From: CAZUZD01 sp964624465
Lineage (GTDB): Bacteria; Planctomycetota; Planctomycetia; Isosphaerales; Isosphaeraceae
DNA: 5,087 bases
Assembly: GCA_964624465.1 (NCBI GenBank)
Contig: CAZUZD010000412.1
Span: 1-5,087, forward strand
Reading direction: 5' to 3'
Part shown: one piece after another, positions 1-5,087 of the stretch
Position numbering within the stretch: the stretch's first letter is position 1
How the letters are laid out: each line of letters begins with the position of its first letter
Notes under the pieces: generated by a model
Database searches by the model: none
Seen by the model: only the letters and a program-made list of their open reading frames with translations
Told to the model about the DNA's origin: nothing
Program-made: the position numbers and the translations under genes

Positions 1-667
1 TGAGGGCGTCGCAGACGAACAGGACCTGGTGCGGGCCGACCTTCTTCTCGATCTGCTTGAGCTCGGCCATCAGGTCGTCGTCGATGTGCAGACGACCGGC
101 GGTGTCGAGCAGGATCGTGTCGCGGTTCTGCCGGTTCGCCTCGATGACGGCTTCCTGGCAGAGCTTGACCGGGTCGAGGCCGGCCTTGCTGAAGACGGGC
201 ACCTCGAGCTGCTGGCCGATGACCTTGAGCTGCTCGATGGCCGCCGGACGCTGGAGGTCGGCGGCGACCAGCAGCGGGCGGCGGTTCTGGGCCAGCAGCA
301 GCTTGGCCAGCTTGCCGCAGGTGGTCGTCTTGCCGGCGCCCTGGAGGCCGCAGAGCATCAGGATCGTCGGGCCGGTCTTCTCGAACCGGATCGACGGGTC
401 GGTCGGGCCCATCAGGGCGACCAGCTCGTCGTGCACGATCTTGACGATCTGCTGCTCGGGCCGGACGCTCTTGATCAGCTCGGTGCCTGAAGCCTGCTCG
501 TTGACCTTCCGCATCAACTCCTGGACGACGTTGTAGTTGACGTCGGCCTCGAGCAGCGCCGTGCGGACCTCGCGGAGGCCCTCGCGCATGTTCTCCTCGG
601 TCAGCTTGCCGCGGGTGCGGAAGCGACCGAAGGCGCCGGACAAGCGTTTCTGCAGGTCGTCGAACAT
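1..667 (-). CDS. ffh: Signal recognition particle GTPase Ffh (SRP54), N-terminal part
   Basis: Ffh binds the 4.5S/SRP RNA and signal sequences of nascent membrane proteins and, with the receptor FtsY, delivers ribosomes to the inner membrane in a GTP-dependent cycle. The minus strand is open from an ATG at 667-665 to the window edge, giving 222 residues. The N domain (about 1-90) carries the ALLEADV motif at 37-43. The G domain follows, with the P-loop GLQGAGKT at 107-114, the DLQRPAA motif at 137-143 (usually D-T-Y/x-R-P-A-A in this family) and the G3 motif DTAGR at 188-192. The reading stops at VCDAL, just before the expected TGQ and the TKLDG motif, so the rest of the G domain and the methionine-rich M domain are off the left edge. 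The start MFDDLQKRLSGAF matches typical Ffh N-termini; no clear Shine-Dalgarno precedes it. FtsY is unlikely because there is no acidic N-terminal extension and the N-terminus fits Ffh. Confidence 0.97.
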   Translation of the reverse strand, partial: MFDDLQKRLSGAFGRFRTRGKLTEENMREGLREVRTALLEADVNYNVVQELMRKVNEQASGTELIKSVRPEQQIVKIVHDELVALMGPTDPSIRFEKTGPTILMLCGLQGAGKTTTCGKLAKLLLAQNRRPLLVAADLQRPAAIEQLKVIGQQLEVPVFSKAGLDPVKLCQEAVIEANRQNRDTILLDTAGRLHIDDDLMAELKQIEKKVGPHQVLFVCDAL

Positions 668-691
668 GAGCGCAGAGGGTCCCGTGGCCAC

Positions 692-707
692 CACGTTGGG
701 GAACGTG
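692..707. repeat. Inverted repeat CACGTT-N4-AACGTG at the ffh transcription start
   Basis: CACGTT (692-697) and AACGTG (702-707) are perfect inverted arms around GGGG. The 16-bp element overlaps the predicted ffh transcription start (about 703) and lies 24 bases upstream of the ffh start codon. It could be an operator for a dimeric regulator or a small hairpin in the 5' leader. It has no T-run in either direction, so it is not a terminator. Only the symmetry is seen; the function is inferred. Confidence 0.45.
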
Positions 708-709
708 AG

Positions 710-738
710 AGTGTACCGAGCCACGCCCCCCGGAGCAA
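710..738 (-). promoter_or_regulatory. Putative sigma70-type promoter of ffh
   Basis: Read on the minus strand, TTGCTC (738-733) is followed after exactly 17 bases by TACACT (715-710). These match the -35 and -10 consensus at 4 of 6 positions each. Transcription would start near 703-704, giving a leader of about 36 bases before the ffh ATG. The spacing and location suit a housekeeping promoter, but the call rests on pattern alone in a GC-rich genome where promoter rules are less well defined. Confidence 0.5.
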
Positions 739-767
739 CGCCATTCCCTGACTCTCATTGCAGTTGA

Positions 768-781
768 GGCGGCCGGCCGCC
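768..781. repeat. 14-bp perfect palindrome GGCGGCCGGCCGCC
   Basis: The sequence equals its own reverse complement over 14 bases and sits midway between the divergent ffh and aldo/keto reductase genes. It is pure G/C, so chance palindromes of this kind are fairly common in such a genome. It may be an operator or nothing; no T-run follows it on either strand. Confidence 0.3.
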
Positions 782-886
782 CCGGGCCTTCCCGCCGGCC
801 CCCGACCCTGGCAAGCTCTGGGCTGGGCCACAGTTGCGTCCACCGTCCCTCCCGGTCTCAACCGATTTTCCTGGAGTCGTCGTCTC

Positions 887-1882
887 ATGCAGTCACGCAC
901 GCTCGGCAGCTCGGGGATTGCCGTGTCGGCCCTCGGCCTGGGGTGCTGGGGGATGTCGGGCGCCTATGGGCCGGCCGACGAGCCTGAGGCGATCGCGACC
1001 CTGCACCGCGCCCTCGACCTGGGCCTGACCCTGATCGACACGGCCGACTCCTACGGCGATGGCCACAACGAGACGCTCATCGGCATCCACCTGGCCAGCC
1101 GCCGCCGCGAGTTCGTGCTCGCCTCCAAGACCGGCTGGGTCAAGCGCCCGACCCCCTCGGGCGGCACCGAGGTCGGCGTCGACGGCCGACCCGACCGTCT
1201 CAAGGGCGCCGTCGACGCCAGCCTGACCCGGCTCCGGACCGACGTGATCGACCTTTACTACCTGCACCGCGTCGACCCCGACGTGCCGGTCGAGGACTCG
1301 GTCGGGGCCCTCTCCGAGCTGGTCACCGCCGGCAAGATCCGCGCGATCGGCCTCTCCGAGGTCTCCGAGCCCACCCTGCGGCGGGCCCACGCCGTGCACC
1401 CGATCGCCGCCCTGCAATCGGAATACTCCCTGTGGACCCGCGAACCCGAGCAGACCGTGATGCCCGTCTGCGAGTCCCTCGGGATCGCCTTCGTCCCCTT
1501 CAGCCCCCTGGGCCGCGGCTTCCTGACTGGCTCGGTCACGACCGCGAGCGACCTGGCCCCCGGCGACTGGCGGGTTGGCAACCCCCGGTTCCAGGCCGAG
1601 AACTTCGCCCGCAACCTGGAGCTGCTGAAGCCCTTGCAATCCATCGCCGCCGCCCACGGGGCCACCCCCGCCCAGGTCGCCCTGGCCTGGGTCCTGAGCC
1701 GCGGCCCGCAGGTCATCCCGATCCCCGGCATGAAGCGCCGCCGCCACCTCGAATCCAACCTCGCCGCCATCGACCTGCCCCTGACCCCCGGTCAACTCGC
1801 CCACCTCGACTCCACCTTCGCCCCCGACGCCATCGCCGGCGACCGCTACACCCCCGAGGTCGCTCGCTGGGCGGGGCGGTGA
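887..1882 (+). CDS. Aldo/keto reductase (AKR superfamily)
   Basis: This is a cytoplasmic NAD(P)H-dependent oxidoreductase that would reduce aldehydes or ketones to alcohols; its substrate cannot be read from sequence. The 331-residue length is normal for the family's (alpha/beta)8 barrel. The catalytic tetrad is complete: D51 and Y56 in IDTADSYGDG, K81 in VLASKTG and H127 in LYYLHRVDP. Other family marks are LGLGCWGMSGAYG near the N-terminus, QSEYSLWTREPE at 177-188, VPFSPLGRGFLTG at 203-215 and the cofactor-binding IPIPGMKR at 277-284. These resemble the YakC/AKR13-like reductases, a loose assignment. The reading frame is open upstream to a TTG at 758, but that extension has no family similarity. 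The ATG at 887 gives the typical N-terminus MQSRTLGSSGIAVSALGLG and has GGAG at 873-876, ten bases upstream. It is divergent from ffh and followed by a 208-base gap. Confidence 0.95.
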   Translation: MQSRTLGSSGIAVSALGLGCWGMSGAYGPADEPEAIATLHRALDLGLTLIDTADSYGDGHNETLIGIHLASRRREFVLASKTGWVKRPTPSGGTEVGVDGRPDRLKGAVDASLTRLRTDVIDLYYLHRVDPDVPVEDSVGALSELVTAGKIRAIGLSEVSEPTLRRAHAVHPIAALQSEYSLWTREPEQTVMPVCESLGIAFVPFSPLGRGFLTGSVTTASDLAPGDWRVGNPRFQAENFARNLELLKPLQSIAAAHGATPAQVALAWVLSRGPQVIPIPGMKRRRHLESNLAAIDLPLTPGQLAHLDSTFAPDAIAGDRYTPEVARWAGR

Positions 1883-2090
1883 GGCGATTCCCGGTCGTCG
1901 GTTCGTCTCTGGTGGCATCCCGAACCAGGACCCTGACCCGGAGGTCTATCAGGAGCCAGGCGGGCTGCGCCAACCCTGAGTTCGGAATCGACGATGGACC
2001 GGAGAGGCACCCTGGAACCGTGAAGTCCTCTTCAGAAGCGGTGAATTCGACCCGGGGCCGTTGCACGTGTTGAGGGAGGGGGAGATAGCC
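1883..2090. other. Intergenic gap between the reductase and phosphatase genes
   Basis: I see no convincing gene here. A possible hairpin pairs GGTTCG (1900-1905) with CGAACC (1921-1926) around a 15-base loop shortly after the reductase stop; it lacks a T-run and is at best a weak terminator or processing site. No promoter with acceptable -35/-10 spacing was found for the downstream gene, though the gap is long enough to hold one. Confidence 0.4.
2072..2084 (+). promoter_or_regulatory. Strong ribosome binding site of the HAD phosphatase gene
   Basis: The purine tract GAGGGAGGGGGAG ends six bases before the ATG at 2091. It decides the start: a TTG at 2061 is in frame ten codons earlier but has no such site, and the protein's DxDxT motif begins eight residues after the chosen Met, as is usual for this fold. 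Confidence 0.75.
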
Positions 2091-2648
2091 ATGCCCAGAA
2101 CCCTCCTGATCCTCGACCTCGACGAGACGCTGGCCTACGCCACGGACGAGGGAGGGCCCGAAGCGGGACTGCCCGACTTTCGGGTCGCGAACTTTGCCGT
2201 CTACCGCAGGCCGTTCCTGACCGAGTTCCTCAGGACCGTGAGCGCCTGGTACGACCTGGCAGTCTGGTCGTCGGCCGGCCAGACGTACGTCGCCTCGATT
2301 GTTGGCCGGCTGTTCCCGGATCCCGCGTCGCTGCAGTTTGTCTGGTCGTGCGAGCGCTGCACGCGGCGGCTCGACCCTGAAAATCAGGAGTTTGTCTGGC
2401 TCAAGGACCTGAAGAAGGTCAGGCGGGCCGGCTACGCTCTCGAGCGAGTGCTCATGATCGACGACACCCCGGCGAAGCTGGGGCGGCACTACGGCAATCA
2501 CATTCGCGTGCGCCCCTTCGAAGGCCAGCGTGACGATACCGAACTGCGGGACCTGCTCCCCTTCCTCGAACGCTTGCGCAATATCGAGAATGTCCGGCGC
2601 GTTGAGAAGCGACACTGGCGGCTGGAAGCCGGAATCGCCGGGTCGTGA
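2091..2648 (+). CDS. HAD-family phosphatase of FCP1/NLI-interacting (SCP-like) type
   Basis: This 185-residue protein is a single FCP1-homology (NIF-like) HAD domain, probably a Mg2+-dependent cytoplasmic phosphatase. Motif I is LILDLDETLAY with nucleophile D9 and acid/base D11 in DLDET. Motif II is the serine pair S60-S61 in AVWSSAGQTYV, motif III is K105 in FVWLKDLKKV, and motif IV is D124-D125 in LMIDDTPAKL. All core catalytic residues are present. Eukaryotic relatives dephosphorylate the RNA polymerase II C-terminal repeat; bacterial relatives have no such target, so the substrate here is unknown. A CxxC pair (C87, C90 in WSCERC) lies between motifs II and III. The C-terminal 30 residues are charged and may form a helix. 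The gene is preceded by a strong ribosome binding site, and its TGA overlaps an in-frame GTG of the next reading frame. Confidence 0.92.
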   Translation: MPRTLLILDLDETLAYATDEGGPEAGLPDFRVANFAVYRRPFLTEFLRTVSAWYDLAVWSSAGQTYVASIVGRLFPDPASLQFVWSCERCTRRLDPENQEFVWLKDLKKVRRAGYALERVLMIDDTPAKLGRHYGNHIRVRPFEGQRDDTELRDLLPFLERLRNIENVRRVEKRHWRLEAGIAGS

Positions 2649-2821
2649 TCCGCCATCGGATCGGCCGTGCCTTGCACAACTGCGCTTCGGTCGGCATCTC
2701 CGCGAAAACTGGCTCTTCGCTCCCGGGGCCATTCGCAACGACTGCGACTCGCCCGCCCCCGACCGCCAACGCAATGGCTGTGCTCGACGCGAGGGTTCCT
2801 GAGTCCGGGAGATCGGACCCG
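2649..2821. other. Weakly coding spacer, possible N-terminal extension of the next gene
   Basis: This stretch is open in the frame of the next gene from a GTG at 2645 that overlaps the phosphatase stop as GTGA, and an ATG in the same frame lies at 2774. The encoded residues are rich in Ala, Thr, Pro and Arg with less biased third codon positions than the real genes around it. I read it as untranslated spacer, but translational coupling from 2645 cannot be excluded. No RNA gene or clear promoter is visible. Confidence 0.4.
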
Positions 2822-3184
2822 ATGCCTGGTTCCGTGGACGTGTTGCTCCCGATTGACCTGATGCTCCGGTTCCTCCTGTTCGGGCTGGAGTGCGTGATGG
2901 GGCGAAACCTGTCGGCGCCGGAGGTCGAGCGGGTCTTTCGCGAGGCGGCCGGGGATCAGGTCTCCTGCAAGACCTATCAGTTCCTCCAGTCGCATCGCCT
3001 CTCGATCACGGGCCGCGTGGACGAGTCTGAGCCGGAGACCCTCTGGCTCCGCGTCGAGGGCCCTGCGGCTCTGGTGAAATCGGTCGGGTTCCTCTTGGAA
3101 TCGGCAGAGTCTCAGGTGCGACGCATCCGCCGGGCCGAGGCGGATTCCCCCGATTCCAGAAAACCCTGGTTTGACAAAGGTTGA
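2822..3184 (+). CDS. Small protein of unknown function (120 aa)
   Basis: I do not recognise this protein. The frame shows strong G/C bias at third codon positions, supporting real coding. The N-terminal part has a hydrophobic stretch, LMLRFLLFGLECVM at about 13-26, which is short for a membrane anchor and could be a buried helix. It is followed by a likely helix (SAPEVERVFREAA), a strand (LSITGRV), a strand (LWLRVEG) and a helix (ALVKSVGFLLESAESQVRRI), with a basic, Pro/Ser-rich tail. This alternation suggests a small alpha/beta, perhaps ferredoxin-like, fold, but that is inference. The ATG at 2822 was chosen because GGGAGA lies about ten bases upstream (2807-2812) and the earlier in-frame starts (2774, and GTG 2645) would add a low-quality extension. 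It may be co-transcribed with the phosphatase gene upstream. Confidence 0.6.
   Translation: MPGSVDVLLPIDLMLRFLLFGLECVMGRNLSAPEVERVFREAAGDQVSCKTYQFLQSHRLSITGRVDESEPETLWLRVEGPAALVKSVGFLLESAESQVRRIRRAEADSPDSRKPWFDKG
3161..3176 (+). promoter_or_regulatory. Palindrome AAACC-CT-GGTTT overlapping a TTGACA box
   Basis: AAACC (3161-3165) and GGTTT (3168-3172) form a 12-bp near-palindrome inside the last codons of the unknown gene, and a perfect -35 hexamer TTGACA occupies 3171-3176. The best -10-like match, TAACCT at 3190-3195, is only 13 bases away; the hexamer at the normal 17-base spacing (CTCAGA) is poor. It could be the promoter and operator of the cytochrome gene downstream, but the spacing makes this uncertain. 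Confidence 0.25.
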
Positions 3185-3247
3185 TCGCCTAACCTCAGAG
3201 CGTGGCCAGGCCTGCGGGAACCCTCGTGCGGCCAGGCGCAAACGGTC

Positions 3248-3253
3248 GGGGGG
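3248..3253 (+). promoter_or_regulatory. Putative ribosome binding site of the PSCyt1-DUF1549 gene
   Basis: A run of six G lies six bases before the ATG at 3260. It supports that start over an in-frame ATG at 3281, which lacks a comparable site. Either start keeps the signal peptide intact. Confidence 0.45.
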
Positions 3254-3259
3254 CGTGCG

Positions 3260-5087
3260 ATGCGGGAACTCCGGTCACGCATGGGGACTGCGGCTCCGAG
3301 CCGTGGCGGGCTGCTGGCCCTGATGCTCGCGCTGGCCGCGCCGGTGCGGGCCGGTGAGCCGGTCGACTTTGCGCGAGATGTTCGGCCCATCCTCAAGCAG
3401 CGGTGCTTCGGCTGCCACGCGGCAGTGGCGCAGAAGGCGGGGCTGCGGGTCGATACGGTGGCTGCATTGCGGCGCGGGGGGATCAGCGGGTCGGCGATCG
3501 AGCCGGGGGATGCGGCGGGCAGCGTGCTGATGGATCGGGTCACCGAGACGGACCCGAAGCTGCGGATGCCGCCGGAGGGGTCGCCGCTGACGGCGGAGCA
3601 GGTGGGGGCGCTGCGGGGCTGGATCGACGCGGGGGCGCCGGCGGTCGAGACGCCGGAGGCGGACCCGAGGGAACACTGGGCGTTCCAGCCGATCGTCCGG
3701 CCGGCGGTGCCCGAGGTCCGGGACGCGGGCTGGGTGCGGACGCCGATCGACGCGTTCCTGGCGGCCGAGCACGAGCGCCAGGGGCTCACCCGGCTGCCCG
3801 AGGCCGGGCCGGACGTGCTGCTGCGGCGGCTCCATCTTGACCTGACCGGGCTGCCCCCGACGCGGGCCGAGCTCCACGCGTTCCGGGCCGATCCGTCGGA
3901 GGAGCAGTACGGCCGGATCGTCGATCGGCTGCTGGCGAGCCCACAGTACGGCGAGCGCTGGGGGCGGCACTGGATGGACGTGTGGCGGTACAGCGACTGG
4001 TACGGTCGCCGCTCGGTGCCCGACGTGCTCAACAGCTACGGGATGATCTGGCGCTGGCGGGACTGGATCATCGGCTCGCTCAACGACGACCGGCCGTATG
4101 ACTGGATGGTCGGGCAGATGCTCGCCGGCGACGAGCTGAACCCGAACGACGCGACGAACGTGGTGGCGACCGGGTTCGTGGTCCGCAACTTCTTCCGCTG
4201 GAACTACAGCTCGTGGCTCAAGGACAGCGTCGAGCACACCGCGAAGGCGTTCCTGGGCCTGACGGTCAGTTGCGCCCACTGTCACGACCACAAGTACGAC
4301 CCGATCAAGCAGACGGATTACTTCGCGCTGCGGGCCTGCTTCGAGCCGATCGAGATCCGCCACGACCGGGTCCCCGGCGAGCCCGATCCGGGGCCCTATC
4401 CGAAGTACGCGTACGGGGCGGCCTATGGGCCCATCCAGAGCGGCCTGGTGCGGGTGATGGACGAGAAACTCGACGCCCCGACGTTCGTCTACTCGGGCGG
4501 TGATGCTCGCAACATCATCCCGGGCCGACCGCCGATCGCGCCGGGGGTGCCGGCGTTCCTGCCGGGCGGCGGTCCGCTGGCGGTCGAGCCGGTGACGCTG
4601 CCCGAAGAGGCGGCGTTCCCCGGCCTGAAGGCGTTCCTGCAGGAGGAGGAGCGGGCGACGCGGCGGAAGGCCCTCGCCACGGCCGAGGCGGCTCAGGCCG
4701 CAGCTCGGGTTGCCTTCCGGGCGAAGTCCGAAGCTGAAGCTGCGGTCGTGGCCGGCTGGCCGGAGGGGACGCTCGTGCCGGCGTTCCGTGGCGAACCGGA
4801 CGGGGTGCTGGCCTTCGCGGGGCGCGACAGCCGTTCGACCACCGCTCGCCTCAAGCAGGCCCGTGCCGAGCGACAGCAGGCCCGGCAGACGCTGGCGGCG
4901 GAGACGGCGGCGGTGGTGGCGGCGACCTCGGAGCGGGCATCGCTGGAGGCGCGCATCGCGGCCGACCTGGCGAAGCACGGCCGGGCCGATGGCGATGCCG
5001 AGACGCTTGCCCGCGCGGCGAGCCGCGCCGAGACGCTGGCCGCCACCGATCGCGCGGCGGTCGAACTGGCGCGGGCGGAACTGGCCC
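3260..5087 (+). CDS. Exported planctomycete cytochrome c (PSCyt1) and DUF1549 protein, N-terminal part
   Basis: The 609 residues present begin with a Sec-type signal peptide: basic N-terminus, hydrophobic core LLALMLALAA (18-27) and likely cleavage after VRA (A31). The planctomycete cytochrome c domain follows (about 35-125), with heme-binding CFGCH at 49-53 and a probable distal ligand M103 in LRMPPEG. The DUF1549 (PSCyt2) domain spans about 158-362, with LTGLPP at 195-200, YGERWGRHWMDVWRYSD at 230-246 and a second CxxCH, CAHCH at 338-342, in SCAHCHDHKYDPI. After the PGVPAFLPGG segment (428-437) come two Ala/Glu/Arg-rich stretches (about 457-498 and 528-609) that look like coiled coil, split by a Gly/Pro-containing loop. 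The usual C-terminal DUF1553 (PSD1) domain is not reached because the window ends. The protein should be periplasmic. Its role is undefined; such proteins are suspected in redox steps or polysaccharide breakdown. A DUF1501 gene often follows. Confidence 0.93.
   Translation, partial: MRELRSRMGTAAPSRGGLLALMLALAAPVRAGEPVDFARDVRPILKQRCFGCHAAVAQKAGLRVDTVAALRRGGISGSAIEPGDAAGSVLMDRVTETDPKLRMPPEGSPLTAEQVGALRGWIDAGAPAVETPEADPREHWAFQPIVRPAVPEVRDAGWVRTPIDAFLAAEHERQGLTRLPEAGPDVLLRRLHLDLTGLPPTRAELHAFRADPSEEQYGRIVDRLLASPQYGERWGRHWMDVWRYSDWYGRRSVPDVLNSYGMIWRWRDWIIGSLNDDRPYDWMVGQMLAGDELNPNDATNVVATGFVVRNFFRWNYSSWLKDSVEHTAKAFLGLTVSCAHCHDHKYDPIKQTDYFALRACFEPIEIRHDRVPGEPDPGPYPKYAYGAAYGPIQSGLVRVMDEKLDAPTFVYSGGDARNIIPGRPPIAPGVPAFLPGGGPLAVEPVTLPEEAAFPGLKAFLQEEERATRRKALATAEAAQAAARVAFRAKSEAEAAVVAGWPEGTLVPAFRGEPDGVLAFAGRDSRSTTARLKQARAERQQARQTLAAETAAVVAATSERASLEARIAADLAKHGRADGDAETLARAASRAETLAATDRAAVELARAELA

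Noticed and set aside
29..536. Plus-strand open frames over the ffh region
   Set aside because: They are antisense shadows of ffh, whose minus-strand translation contains all the expected N- and G-domain motifs.
758..886. N-terminal extension of the aldo/keto reductase from the TTG at 758
   Set aside because: The extra 43 residues are Pro/Ala/Arg-rich, unlike any reductase N-terminus, and the ATG at 887 starts the typical family sequence.
893..1918. Long minus-strand frame opposite the aldo/keto reductase
   Set aside because: Its Gly/Ala/Val/Asp-rich product has no domain; it is the mirror of G/C-biased codons in the reductase gene.
1900..1926. Possible rho-independent terminator after the reductase
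   Set aside because: The stem is only six pairs with a 15-base loop and no following T-run, so I do not call it a terminator.
1713..2774. Minus-strand 353-residue frame spanning the phosphatase gene and both flanks
   Set aside because: It crosses gene and non-gene sequence without change in character and is low-complexity; the plus-strand phosphatase explains the region.
3204..3237. Direct repeat GGCCAGGC (3204-3211 and 3230-3237) in the leader of the cytochrome gene
   Set aside because: Two 8-base GC-rich copies 26 bases apart are easily due to chance, and they are too few for an array or iteron set.
3275..4978. 567-residue minus-strand frame opposite the cytochrome gene
   Set aside because: The product is Arg/Pro-rich with no family motif, while the plus strand has a signal peptide, CxxCH and DUF1549. 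Long antisense frames are expected at this GC content.
1..5087. Mobile element, CRISPR array, tRNA or toxin-antitoxin system
   Set aside because: I found no transposase motifs, no terminal repeats, no regularly spaced repeats, no cloverleaf with a TTC loop and no small overlapping gene pair of that type.

Overview
The window looks like a chromosomal segment of a high-GC member of the Planctomycetota. Codon third positions are strongly G/C. The main taxonomic clue is the gene on the right, which joins a planctomycete-type cytochrome c domain to a DUF1549 (PSCyt2) domain, an architecture expanded in planctomycetes and related bacteria. The exact genus cannot be read from this sequence.

Layout. 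Positions 1-667, minus strand: the N-terminal 222 residues of Ffh, the signal recognition particle GTPase; its C-terminal part lies beyond the left edge. Positions 668-886: a divergent intergenic region with a recognisable ffh promoter, a 16-bp inverted repeat at the predicted transcription start and a 14-bp GC-rich palindrome. Positions 887-1882, plus strand: a complete aldo/keto reductase with the full Asp-Tyr-Lys-His tetrad. Positions 1883-2090: a non-coding gap ending in a strong ribosome binding site. Positions 2091-2648, plus: a small HAD phosphatase of the FCP1/NLI-interacting (SCP-like) type. Positions 2649-2821: a weakly coding spacer. Positions 2822-3184, plus: a small protein I do not recognise. 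Positions 3260-5087, plus: the first 609 residues of an exported PSCyt1-DUF1549 protein, cut by the right edge within an Ala-rich coiled-coil region.

The genes do not form one obvious pathway. ffh is housekeeping and transcribed leftward. The reductase, phosphatase and unknown gene run rightward with sizeable gaps, so only loose co-transcription is possible. The PSCyt1-DUF1549 gene has its own leader and probably starts a new unit continuing to the right, where a DUF1501 partner gene is often found in planctomycetes. I see no insertion sequence, CRISPR array, phage gene, tRNA or rRNA. There is no convincing new system; the points most worth following are the unknown 120-residue gene, the operator-like repeat at the ffh start, the eukaryotic-type phosphatase with an extra CxxC, and the long helical insert in the cytochrome protein.
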